NCBI GenBank assembly: GCA_902769705.1
Contig: CACXPX010000006.1
Span: forward strand, 1 to 64,000
DNA: 64,000 nt
DNA from: an uncultured Prevotellaceae bacterium
GTDB lineage: Bacteria > Bacteroidota > Bacteroidia > Bacteroidales > Bacteroidaceae
Direction: 5' to 3'
The stretch's first letter is position 1; each line of letters starts with the position of its first letter. Below the pieces are notes generated by a model. It had not been told where the DNA came from, did not search any database, and saw only the letters and a program-made list of their open reading frames with translations. Shown one piece after another: positions 18,020-30,027 of this stretch. The position numbers and the translations under genes are program-made.

Positions 18020-18137
18020 TGAGTGTCTTAGAGCTATGCTTTGAGGCTCTCATTTACGGCAAATGAGCGTGTCAAAAGCCACAAATGAGCGTGTCAAAGA
18101 CCACAAATGACAAACTCAAAGAGGGCTAATGACAATT
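18020..18137 (+). repeat. 22-base TCA/TGA tandem repeat, array B
   Basis: TGA occurs at exactly 18020, 18042, 18064, 18086, 18108 and 18130. The partner triplet 14 bases earlier is TTA at 18028 and TCA at 18050, 18072, 18094 and 18116. That makes five complete units plus a leading half. Inner cores include AAAGCCACAAA and AAGACCACAAA, shared with arrays A and D, and GAGCTATGCTT, shared in part with D. The array lies between divergent genes. Confidence 0.88.
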
Positions 18138-18261
18138 CAAGAGGGTGAAAAGTGCATCGGAAGAGTTGTTTTCTGGCTTTTTCAGTCGTTTTTCGTGCTA
18201 GAATGAACGATGAAGTTGAACAGAATTTGTCAGAATATTTCAAAGGAATTTCCTTATATAG

Positions 18262-18292
18262 TTGGCGCTTTCAATTTCTTTTTGTATCTTTG
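18262..18292 (+). promoter_or_regulatory. Bacteroidetes-type promoter for the fucosidase gene
   Basis: TTG at 18262-18264, 20 bases, then TATCTTTG at 18285-18292; the start codon is at 18329. Confidence 0.7.
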
Positions 18293-18328
18293 CAAACGAT
18301 AAGAAATCTAATTTAACTAAAACGGCGT

Positions 18329-19948
18329 ATGAAACGAACTCTTCTTTCAGCAACTTTGTTATTGGTTGCGTTGTCGATATCGGCTCAGGACAATTATAGG
18401 ATTCCAGTGTCTGAGCAGCATGAGAAGATGCAGACAGGCAAGTTCCAACCCACGTGGGAGTCGCTGGAAACGCATCAGACACCAGAGTGGTTCCGCGATG
18501 CGAAGTTCGGCATTTGGGCACATTGGGGACCTCAATGTGTGGAGGGTTCGGGCGACTGGATGGCTCGCTCGCTCTATATAGAGGGAAGTCGCGAATACAA
18601 ATTCCATGTGGAGCACTACGGTCATCCTTCGGAGTTCGGCTTCAAGGATGTGTTGCCGCTTTTCAAAGCCGAGAAATGGGACCCTGAGAAATTGGTGGAA
18701 CGATATAAGCGTTGTGGAGCAAAGTATTTCTTTGTGCTCGGCAATCATCACGACAACTACGACCTTTGGGATTCGAAATACCAGCCTTGGAACTCGAAAA
18801 ACATCGGTCCGAAGAAGGATGTTTTGGAAGAATGGGCCCGTGCGGCCAAGAAAGCCGGATTGCCACTTGGCATTTCGTTCCACGCCGACCATGCTTGGAC
18901 TTGGTATGAACCGTCCCAACGTTATGATTTGCAAGGCCCGAAGGCTGGCGTTTATTACGATGGAAACCTGACAAAAGAAGACGGAAAAAGCAAATGGTGG
19001 GAGGGACTAGACCCGCAAATGCTCTATCAACAGCGTCATCCCATGAGTCAGGGTTCGTGGGACAACAGACGAATACACTCGCAATGGGGATGGGGAAATG
19101 GTGCTTGTCCGCCGTCATCGGAGTTTGTAACCAATTTCTACGACCGTACTCTCGACGCCATCAACCGCTATAATCCCGACCTCATCTACTTTGATGTGAC
19201 CGTATTGCCTTTCTATCCCATCAGCGATTGTGGTTTGAAAATCGTCACACATTTATATAATAAGAACCCTCGTAGCGTTGTGTTTGGCAAAATCCTCAAC
19301 GATGAGCAACGCAAGGCGCTGACTTGGGATGTGGAGCGTGGAGCCCCCAACCAGTTGGTTTCCGAGCCTTGGCAGACGTGCAATTGCATCGGCGGATGGC
19401 ACTATAACACAGGGATTTACGAGCGTGGAGAGTATAAGACGGCCGCATCTGTGGTGAGACAACTGGTTGATATCGTTTCGAAAAACGGCAACTTGCTGCT
19501 CTCCATTCCTTTGCGTGCTGATGGAACCTACGATGAGAAGGAAGCAAAGTTTCTTGACGAGCTTGAAGCCTGGATGACCGTCAATGGTGAGAGCATCTTC
19601 GGCACTCGTCCGTGGGTGAAGTTTGGCGAGGGCCTTGTAGCCGAGAAAGACATCAAAATCAACGACCAAGGGTTCAACGACAGCCAATTCGCCAATATGG
19701 ATTATCGCGATATACGCTTCAACCAGACAAAGACGCATCTCTATGTCACCGCTATGAGTTGGCCTGAAGATGGAAAACTGGTCATCAAGTCGTTGGCAAA
19801 AGGCAACAAGGATTTCAAGAAGAGAATCTCGAACGTGCAACTCTTGGGTTATGGAAAGTTGAAGGTCAGGCAGACAGCTGAAGGTCTTGAGGTCCAGTTG
19901 CCTAAGCCTTGCAACAAGATTGCGCCTGTGCTGAAGATTGCAAAATGA
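18329..19948 (+). CDS. GH29 alpha-L-fucosidase
   Basis: A secreted exo-acting alpha-L-fucosidase of 539 residues with a signal peptide ending ISAQ at about residue 20. The GH29 barrel shows TPEWFRDAKFGIWAHWG (about 50-66), YFFVLGNHHDNYDLWDS and the nucleophile Asp289 in YFDVTVLPF. It removes fucose from plant or host glycans; the linkage preference cannot be told. The GH5-GH43 gene begins 56 bases after its stop, suggesting an operon. No SusC/SusD pair is in the window, so the uptake system for this substrate lies elsewhere or is shared. Confidence 0.9.
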   Translation: MKRTLLSATLLLVALSISAQDNYRIPVSEQHEKMQTGKFQPTWESLETHQTPEWFRDAKFGIWAHWGPQCVEGSGDWMARSLYIEGSREYKFHVEHYGHPSEFGFKDVLPLFKAEKWDPEKLVERYKRCGAKYFFVLGNHHDNYDLWDSKYQPWNSKNIGPKKDVLEEWARAAKKAGLPLGISFHADHAWTWYEPSQRYDLQGPKAGVYYDGNLTKEDGKSKWWEGLDPQMLYQQRHPMSQGSWDNRRIHSQWGWGNGACPPSSEFVTNFYDRTLDAINRYNPDLIYFDVTVLPFYPISDCGLKIVTHLYNKNPRSVVFGKILNDEQRKALTWDVERGAPNQLVSEPWQTCNCIGGWHYNTGIYERGEYKTAASVVRQLVDIVSKNGNLLLSIPLRADGTYDEKEAKFLDELEAWMTVNGESIFGTRPWVKFGEGLVAEKDIKINDQGFNDSQFANMDYRDIRFNQTKTHLYVTAMSWPEDGKLVIKSLAKGNKDFKKRISNVQLLGYGKLKVRQTAEGLEVQLPKPCNKIAPVLKIAK

Positions 19949-20004
19949 GAAAAACGATTGAAAGAATGATATTCAAGCGAACCTAAATATAATGAGACTC
20001 AAAT

Positions 20005-23000
20005 ATGAAAAAGTTGTTTTTTGTTTTGACGGCAACGTTGTTTGTTGCCGTTTCATGGGCTCAAGGCGTGAAGCCTCTGCCTACACTTCGTGTTGAAGGC
20101 CGTTGGTTGGTCGACCAACATGGAAACCACGTTGTTCTTCACGGTGTGATGGACACGCCGAACACTTTCTTTAATGGCGGTCGATGGCAGGGTTCGAAGG
20201 CTCTGGGATGGTGGGACGATTACAATAACACGGGTGCCACCAATTGCAAGAACTATTTCGAGAAGCTCTTCAAAGGGCTTGAGATTGCCAAATGCGACGT
20301 GTTCCGTTTGCACATGGATCCGGCTTGGACAAACGATCCTCAAGAAGGGTATGTCTATTCGGGTTCGAATGGTCAGGCTTCCGATGTGGGAGGCGAAGCC
20401 AACATCAAGAAATTCAACCCCACGCGGCTGAGGACCTATCTTCGAACGCTATATTTCCCTTTGGCCAAACAAGCCATGAATCACGGCATGTACGTTGTTG
20501 TGCGTCCTCCTGGCGTTTGTCCAGGCGACTTGAAGGTGGGCGACTATTACAACAAGTATCTGACGACGGTGTGGGATATATTCACCCAAAACGACTCCAT
20601 CCGAAAGTATTCGGGGCAGATTAGCATCGAGCTCGCCAACGAACCTGTCTCCGTGAAAAATGCTGAAGGGCAAGATGACCCGAAAGCTTTGCACGATTTC
20701 TTCCAACCGATTGTAGATAAAATCCGCGCCAATGGTTTTACGGGCATCATCTGGGTTCCGGGAACGGGTTGGCAAGCCAACTATACCAGCTATGCAACCT
20801 ATCCCATTGAGGGTTACAACATCGGTTATGCCGTGCACGATTATTGCGGATGGTATGGTTGTAGCGATGATACTCCCAGCCCGACGAACAAGATCAACCA
20901 GTTCCACAAGCAAGTGCCTGTTGTAGACACCAATCCCATCATCATCACCGAGGTGGATTGGAGTCCGAAGAAACCTGGCGAAGGCCACTATAATGAGCAC
21001 GGTGAGTGGGTGGAACCCAACTATGGAACGTGGGCTACGGGAAGCACTTCGAAATGGGGTAAGGCTTACAAGGCGGTGCTCGACCATTATGGCAACATCT
21101 CGATGACGCTTTCAGGTACGGCTTGCCTTATCGATATCGACACGTTGCTGGCGAAGAACGGTAAGGTGGTGCCTGCTTATGGCGGATTGGAGGAGGCTTG
21201 TGGAAAGGCTTGCATGGATTGGTATGCTGAGTATTATAAGGTAGACTGGCCACATGCCGACTTCAAGAACGCTTCCGTCAGCGATCAAGGCAACAACCGA
21301 TACAAGAATCCGATAGTTTATGCCGACTTTCCTGACCCAGATGTGATTCGTGTGAACGACACTTACTACATGGTTTCCACCACTATGCATCACTTTCCTG
21401 GTGCCACCATTCTGAAATCTACCGATCTCGTGAATTGGGAATATTGCGCCCAACCTTTGGAGCAACTGTCGGCAAAGGACAACTATAGCTTGCTCAACAA
21501 CCAAAATGCCTATGCCGCTGGTATGTGGGCTTGTTCTATGAAGTATCACAACGGCAAGTTCTATTTGCTCATCAACGGCAACGATGCCGGTGGTTGGCTG
21601 CTTACGGCAACAGATCCTGAAGGCAAATGGGAGAAGAAACAGTTGTCCCGCATCTATTATGATCCCGGTATGCTCTTCGATAACGGGAAGGTTTATGTGG
21701 CTTGTGGCATTGGCAACATCCAGATGTGCGAACTTGACGAGGATTTCAATTTCAAGCAAGAGAAACGAGTCATTAGCGATAAAGATGGTCTCGAAGGGTG
21801 CCACCTATATAAAATAGGGGATTATTATTATATTTATGCCACCTATGGAGGTTGGCCGTCGGGTCAAGCGGTGTTCCGTTCGAAGAACATCTTTGGCCCT
21901 TATGAAGAGAAGATGCTCTTGGAAAAGACCATCAACGGCCGCCCCAATACCATTCATCAGGGCGCTCTTATCGACACGCCTGAAGGTGAGTGGTGGACGA
22001 TTCTTCAAGAAGACCTCGGGGCTTTCGGCCGAATGCCCAACCTTCAACCTGTAGTTTGGAATGAGGATTGGCCAATCATCGGCAACAACGGCATTCCTGT
22101 GGCTACCACAGGTACTACCAACACCTATCTGAAGCCAAAAGCCAACAAGCCCATGCAACGAGTTCCATTGCCCACGAACGACAACTTCAGAAGTTATCCA
22201 CTCGGCAAGCAATGGGAGTGGAATCATAATCCGGATGATGGTGCTTGGTCTTTGTTCGAAAGACCAGGATGGCTTAGGCTCAAGACTTCGGGAACGGCAA
22301 CCAAGCTTCCTCAAGCACGTAACATGCTTACCCAGCGCATCTTTGCCATTCATGGCAAGGAGAATACTGCCAGCACAGGTACCGTTCGCCTTGATGTGAG
22401 CCATCTGCAAGAGGGCGACCTTGCTGGAATATGCATTCTCCAGGACCCATACGCCATGTTGGCAGTTGAGGTGAAAGACGGTAAGAAACGGTTGGTGTGG
22501 AAACAAGATGTCGTGCGTGATGCTGGAAACGGTTTCACCCCATCCCAGCAGACAAAGTCGGTAGAGATTGGAGACGTGGTTTACTTGCGTGCTTCCATCA
22601 CCAAAGGAACCGACAAGACGAAGTTCTATTATTCGCTTGATAACAAAACCTACACGGCTATAGGTGGCGAAACGAAGATGAGTTTCAACCTTACGGTCTT
22701 TGTTGGTGCCCGTTTTGGCTTGTTCTGCTATGCTACCAAGGACGGACAAGAGCAAGGCTATGCTGATTTTGATTGGTTCTCTACGGAAGCCAACTATGAA
22801 GAATCGATGTTCTATCCTGCCGACTTCGAAGGCTTTAGCTTGGATATGCTGACCGCAGAAAGTTTGTCTTTGGAGAATGAAGAGATGGAGGTGATGATTG
22901 GTAATACCGAAGCTTTGAAGCTGACAGCCACTTATCTCGATGGTCATACGGAGAATGTGGCTGCAAAGGCTAAGTTCACCACCAGTTCCGATGACGTTGT

Positions 23001-23688
23001 AACTGTTCAGAACGGTATGATACGCGGAGTGGGAGAAGGAACGGCTGAGGTGTTGGCCACCTATACCGATCCAATGGGGAACGAGATGGAGGTGCGGTTC
23101 ACAGTTCGTTCCACCTTCTTCCCCTTTGCCGCCAAATACATCAGCACGTCGCTCTTCTCACAAGGAACCTATAACGAAAAGACTCACACCTTCAAGACTG
23201 GTGAATGGGGACAGATGGGATGGGAATACCAGAACGGAGCTGACATGTCGAAGTATAAGTATCTGGTGCTTAAACTGAAGCAGACTGCGAGCGGTGCACA
23301 CCTCAACATCTTTACCGCCAACAGCATTTGGAGCCCGAGCCATGCTACTAGTGACTTCGGCTCACGCAAGCAGATAGTGGTGAACTTGCAAACAGCCAAG
23401 TACACTTCTGATGGTGATATGAAGGGTAAACCGCTTGATACCAAGAACATCCGCATCGTTTCATTTTGGGCGAACTATGGAACGATTGTCGTTGATGATA
23501 TGTACCTTACAAATAATAGCGATTATTCTCCCGAACAACCGTCGGGTATCATGATTATTGAAGATGACAAACCGATAACGGATAATGCCATTTACGATTT
23601 GCAAGGACGCAGACTGCCGATGTCTGATATCCAGCAATTAAGGCCTGGTGTATATATCATAAACGGGAAGAAGACAATTGTCAGATAA
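20005..23688 (+). CDS. Multidomain GH5-GH43 glycoside hydrolase
   Basis: A secreted 1227-residue enzyme joining two catalytic modules. The signal peptide ends about residue 20. The GH5-type barrel (about 25-405) has acid/base Glu in SIELANEPV (about 213) and nucleophile Glu in IIITEVDWSP (about 316). The GH43 propeller (about 434-715) has FPDPDVIR (about 442), YYDPGMLFDNG and DGLEGCHLY as its three acidic sites. A GH43 C-terminal beta-sandwich (about 735-935), a BIG2-like domain (about 955-1035) and a beta-rich domain follow. The tail NAIYDLQGRRL...GVYIINGKK is common on secreted Prevotella proteins. The likely substrate is a branched hemicellulose such as xyloglucan or arabinoxylan, by inference. 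Confidence 0.88.
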   Translation: MKKLFFVLTATLFVAVSWAQGVKPLPTLRVEGRWLVDQHGNHVVLHGVMDTPNTFFNGGRWQGSKALGWWDDYNNTGATNCKNYFEKLFKGLEIAKCDVFRLHMDPAWTNDPQEGYVYSGSNGQASDVGGEANIKKFNPTRLRTYLRTLYFPLAKQAMNHGMYVVVRPPGVCPGDLKVGDYYNKYLTTVWDIFTQNDSIRKYSGQISIELANEPVSVKNAEGQDDPKALHDFFQPIVDKIRANGFTGIIWVPGTGWQANYTSYATYPIEGYNIGYAVHDYCGWYGCSDDTPSPTNKINQFHKQVPVVDTNPIIITEVDWSPKKPGEGHYNEHGEWVEPNYGTWATGSTSKWGKAYKAVLDHYGNISMTLSGTACLIDIDTLLAKNGKVVPAYGGLEEACGKACMDWYAEYYKVDWPHADFKNASVSDQGNNRYKNPIVYADFPDPDVIRVNDTYYMVSTTMHHFPGATILKSTDLVNWEYCAQPLEQLSAKDNYSLLNNQNAYAAGMWACSMKYHNGKFYLLINGNDAGGWLLTATDPEGKWEKKQLSRIYYDPGMLFDNGKVYVACGIGNIQMCELDEDFNFKQEKRVISDKDGLEGCHLYKIGDYYYIYATYGGWPSGQAVFRSKNIFGPYEEKMLLEKTINGRPNTIHQGALIDTPEGEWWTILQEDLGAFGRMPNLQPVVWNEDWPIIGNNGIPVATTGTTNTYLKPKANKPMQRVPLPTNDNFRSYPLGKQWEWNHNPDDGAWSLFERPGWLRLKTSGTATKLPQARNMLTQRIFAIHGKENTASTGTVRLDVSHLQEGDLAGICILQDPYAMLAVEVKDGKKRLVWKQDVVRDAGNGFTPSQQTKSVEIGDVVYLRASITKGTDKTKFYYSLDNKTYTAIGGETKMSFNLTVFVGARFGLFCYATKDGQEQGYADFDWFSTEANYEESMFYPADFEGFSLDMLTAESLSLENEEMEVMIGNTEALKLTATYLDGHTENVAAKAKFTTSSDDVVTVQNGMIRGVGEGTAEVLATYTDPMGNEMEVRFTVRSTFFPFAAKYISTSLFSQGTYNEKTHTFKTGEWGQMGWEYQNGADMSKYKYLVLKLKQTASGAHLNIFTANSIWSPSHATSDFGSRKQIVVNLQTAKYTSDGDMKGKPLDTKNIRIVSFWANYGTIVVDDMYLTNNSDYSPEQPSGIMIIEDDKPITDNAIYDLQGRRLPMSDIQQLRPGVYIINGKKTIVR

Positions 23689-23712
23689 AGACAACGAAAG
23701 TCTACTAAAAGC

Positions 23713-23756
23713 AATGCCCACAACTCTTGAATGCTTTGGAGTCGTGGGCATTTTGT
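23713..23756. terminator. Terminator between convergent hydrolase genes
   Basis: Stem AATGCCCACAACTC (23713-23726) pairs with GAGTCGTGGGCATT (23739-23752), one mismatch in 14, followed by TTGT. It is shared by the GH5-GH43 and GH2 genes. Confidence 0.78.
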
Positions 23757-23766
23757 ATTCTCTTGT

Positions 23767-26976
<3,210 letters not shown>

Positions 26977-27136
26977 TTATTAGAAAATATATGGTTGCAA
27001 AGTTAATAAAAAAAGATGAGAATAAAGAAATTGTTATGAAATAACTATACAAATCTATGTTTTCATTTTCTTTCATTCTAGAGTGAAAATACTCATATTT
27101 TTGGTTTAAATGTCTCATTTTCCGCACTTGAATTTG

Positions 27137-27263
27137 TCACAAGTATGATGTGAGGCGCTCACAGTTATGCTCTGACCCGCTCAGATGATAACTCTGAGGG
27201 CCTCACTCATTATCTCTGACAGTCTCATATGATGCATGTGACAAGTCAAAAGCATTGCTTTGA
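27137..27263 (+). repeat. 22-base TCA/TGA tandem repeat, array C
   Basis: TCA occurs at 27137, 27159, 27181, 27203 and 27225, each followed 14 bases later by TGA (27151, 27173, 27195, 27217, 27239). A further unit at 27246-27263 has slipped by one base. The inner 11 bases are the most diverged of the six arrays, yet the ten end triplets of the complete units are all intact. Confidence 0.88.
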
Positions 27264-27523
27264 TTCTCTCTCAAAATGTAAAGAAATCGGAAGTGCTTGA
27301 TAATCAGCCTTTTCCGATTATGCTGAAAAATCGTATATTTGCCCACGAAAAATGATTCTATTGAAAAAATACCCGTATTTTATTGTAAAAATTACGAATT
27401 ATTTTGACAATCCCTATTTCTCCACTCAGCCTGTTCTTTTGGGGATTGACATCACTTGTTCAATGGAAAAACTACGTTTTTAAGTGTTTTTTAACAAAGC
27501 AAAGTGTTTTTCCTTGTATTAAG

Positions 27524-27555
27524 TTTCTATATCTCATTTCTTTTATGTAATTTTG
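27524..27555 (+). promoter_or_regulatory. Probable promoter of the capsule operon
   Basis: TTTC at 27524-27527 (one base off TTTG), 20 bases, then TAATTTTG at 27548-27555. The first gene starts at 27901, so the transcript would carry about 340 bases of leader. No UpxY-type antiterminator gene is seen. Confidence 0.5.
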
Positions 27556-27900
27556 CACCGCAATTAAACAGAAGGGGATTCTGCGAGAACAGCATAGAGC
27601 AAATAGACTTGAAATATCGATATACACACCCTATAGTACTAAATTGAATTAACTTCCTGATAGTGAGCGTGCTCCTAAATTGGTAGTTAGTGCGTTTTGT
27701 GGTGTTTTTGACGATTCGATGTTTTTGCTTCAAGCTACATTCTCTAAGGCGGTTTCCAGCTTCTACGACATGTATTTTTTGCGTTTTTGTCTTCTCGTGT
27801 TGTCGGTTTTGTAATCTTTCGGCGACAAGGGGAGGGGAGAATATCTTTTGTCGTGAAGCTGAGAGTGTTGAACCGTTGAATCCCACATTGAATCAAATAG

Positions 27901-29151
27901 ATGGAAAAAGAATTAACGATTGCCGTTGCTGGTACGGGTTATGTGGGATTGTCTATAGCAACCTTGCTATCCCGCCAACATCGGGTCATTGCTGTTGATG
28001 TGGTTCCTGAAAAGGTGGAGCTCATCAATCAGCGCAAGTCGCCCATCGTTGACAAGGAAATAGAAGAGTATTTGGCTTCAAAGGACTTGAATTTGACGGC
28101 CACGCTCGATGCAGAATCGGCCTATAGAGAGGCCGATTTTGTCGTTATTGCCACTCCTACCAACTACGACTCAAAGAAGAATTTTTTCGATACGTCGGCT
28201 GTTGAGGCTGTCATTCGGTTGGTGATGAAAGTCAATCCCGATGCTATTATGGTCATCAAATCCACTATTCCTGTGGGTTATACACGTTCCATTCGCGAGA
28301 AGACTGGCTCGAAGAACATCCTTTTCTCGCCCGAATTCTTGCGCGAGAGCCGTGCACTTTACGATAACCTTTATCCCAGTCGTATCATAGTGGGAACTGA
28401 CCTCGATGATGCGAGATTGGTGGAAGCCGCAAAGACATTTGCCCATCTTTTGCAAGAGGGCGCCTTGAAGGAAAATGTGGATACGCTCATCATGGGATTC
28501 ACCGAGGCTGAGGCTGTTAAGTTGTTCGCTAACACCTACTTAGCGCTCCGCGTTAGTTATTTTAATGAACTCGACACCTATGCCGAAATGAAGGGACTTG
28601 ACACCCGGCAGATCATCAATGGCGTTTGTCTCGACCCTCGTATCGGTTCTCATTACAACAATCCCTCGTTCGGCTACGGCGGCTATTGTCTGCCCAAAGA
28701 CACCAAGCAGCTTTTGGCCAACTATCAAGATGTGCCCGAGAATCTTATAGAGGCCATCGTGGAATCAAATCGCACACGCAAGGACTTCATTGCCGACCGT
28801 GTGTTGGCGAAGGCTGGCTATTATGACTACAACAATCGCGGCGATTACAATCCTGCTGATGAACGTGCCTGTGTCATCGGTGTTTATCGTCTCACGATGA
28901 AGTCCAACAGCGATAATTTCCGCCAATCTTCCATTCAGGGCATCATGAAACGTGTGAAGGCAAAAGGTGCCGAGATTATCATCTACGAACCCACTCTTCC
29001 TGATGGCACCACCTTCTTCGGCTCTCGCGTGGTGAACAATTTGGAAGAGTTCAAATCCCTCTCGCAAGCCATCATCGCCAACCGCTACGATTCAGCATTG
29101 GATGATGTGCAAGAAAAAGTCTATACCCGCGATTTGTTCCGCAGGGATTAA
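27901..29151 (+). CDS. ugd: UDP-glucose 6-dehydrogenase
   Basis: Oxidises UDP-glucose to UDP-glucuronate with two NAD+. The 416 residues correspond to the short bacterial form. The Rossmann motif is [13 protein letters not shown] (about 8-20), the STIPVGYT hinge lies near 121, and the catalytic cysteine is Cys263 in [10 protein letters not shown]. It is the first gene of the capsule locus. Its product feeds the UDP-glucuronate 4-epimerase encoded 21 kb downstream, giving UDP-galacturonate. It is followed after 5 bases by the GDPD gene, so they are co-transcribed. Confidence 0.92.
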   Translation: MEKELTIAVAGTGYVGLSIATLLSRQHRVIAVDVVPEKVELINQRKSPIVDKEIEEYLASKDLNLTATLDAESAYREADFVVIATPTNYDSKKNFFDTSAVEAVIRLVMKVNPDAIMVIKSTIPVGYTRSIREKTGSKNILFSPEFLRESRALYDNLYPSRIIVGTDLDDARLVEAAKTFAHLLQEGALKENVDTLIMGFTEAEAVKLFANTYLALRVSYFNELDTYAEMKGLDTRQIINGVCLDPRIGSHYNNPSFGYGGYCLPKDTKQLLANYQDVPENLIEAIVESNRTRKDFIADRVLAKAGYYDYNNRGDYNPADERACVIGVYRLTMKSNSDNFRQSSIQGIMKRVKAKGAEIIIYEPTLPDGTTFFGSRVVNNLEEFKSLSQAIIANRYDSALDDVQEKVYTRDLFRRD

Positions 29152-29156
29152 AGATA

Positions 29157-29978
29157 ATGAAGAGAACGCTCACAGCTACATATCTCTTATTCGTTTTCAT
29201 TTTCGGCTTTGCATCTTGCGAGAAAGATGATCTCGTATATGAGTATGTGCAGAAGGTTCCTGCCCCTGTCAATCCATTCCTTCAACCAGGAGATTCCCTT
29301 CAGAATAGTGATTTCTATCCAGTTCCTATAATTGCCCATCGTGGCTGTTGGTCTGGCGATTCACTTCCCCAGAACTCCCTTGCTTCGTTTCGTAAAGCCT
29401 TGGAATTGAACATTTATGGAACCGAATTTGATGTGCGGCAGACTAAAGATGGCAAGTTGGTTGTCAATCATGACGCAACGTTTCATGGTTTGAATATTGC
29501 CAGCAACACTTATTCCTATCTTTGCCAATATACCTTGCCTAACGGCGAAACAATTCCTTTGCTTGAAGATTTCATCAAGGCTTATTTGGCAACAGACACC
29601 AATGTTCTTATGATTGTCGAGTTAAAGTCATGCAAGGTCAATGATGTTGTTAATATGCTGGAGCATTATCAACTCATTCCCAATGTTCTTTTCATCTCCT
29701 TCTCTCAAAAATATTGCAACCAACTCGTTCAGAAAGGATTTGGCCCCATCACATTTTATTTGGGTGGAAACATGTCACCATCAGATGTGCAAAAAGCAGG
29801 TTATGGCGGCATCGATTATTCTTATAGTGTATTTACATCCCATTCAGAATGGATTGAAGAATCTAAGACATTAGGCCTATGGGTAGGGGTGTGGACAGTG
29901 AATAAAACAGAAGTTATCCATAATTATTTGTCAAATGGTGTGGTTGTGACGACTGATAATGCTCAAACAATTGATTAA
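29157..29978 (+). CDS. Glycerophosphodiester phosphodiesterase lipoprotein
   Basis: A 273-residue GDPD-family protein with a lipoprotein signal (lipidation Cys at about 22 in FGFASC). The catalytic start is IAHRGCWSGDSLPQNSLASF, with the FDVRQTKDGKLVVNHD metal-site motif after it. These enzymes hydrolyse glycerophosphodiesters to glycerol-3-phosphate. In this locus, next to a TagD-like gene and two CDP-glycerol transferases, it may recycle or trim glycerol-phosphate groups of the polymer; that is inference. The His-Arg-Gly and Glu-Phe-Asp elements are intact. Confidence 0.85.
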   Translation: MKRTLTATYLLFVFIFGFASCEKDDLVYEYVQKVPAPVNPFLQPGDSLQNSDFYPVPIIAHRGCWSGDSLPQNSLASFRKALELNIYGTEFDVRQTKDGKLVVNHDATFHGLNIASNTYSYLCQYTLPNGETIPLLEDFIKAYLATDTNVLMIVELKSCKVNDVVNMLEHYQLIPNVLFISFSQKYCNQLVQKGFGPITFYLGGNMSPSDVQKAGYGGIDYSYSVFTSHSEWIEESKTLGLWVGVWTVNKTEVIHNYLSNGVVVTTDNAQTID

Positions 29979-30027
29979 TATTGAAAAAGTATAAGTGAAA
30001 ACAACTTCATCAAATAAAAAAAGAAAA

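Larger units (their letters stand above)
17656..18328. other. Divergent intergenic region with repeat array B
   Basis: 673 bases separate the divergent malic enzyme and fucosidase genes. They contain the malic enzyme promoter (17733-17763), AT-rich DNA, the 22-base repeat array (18020-18137) and the fucosidase promoter (18262-18292). No gene is evident. Confidence 0.65.

Noticed and set aside
27690-27998. 102-codon open frame before the UDP-glucose dehydrogenase gene
   Set aside because: Cys/Phe-rich composition and overlap with the well-supported dehydrogenase start; most likely leader sequence read by chance.
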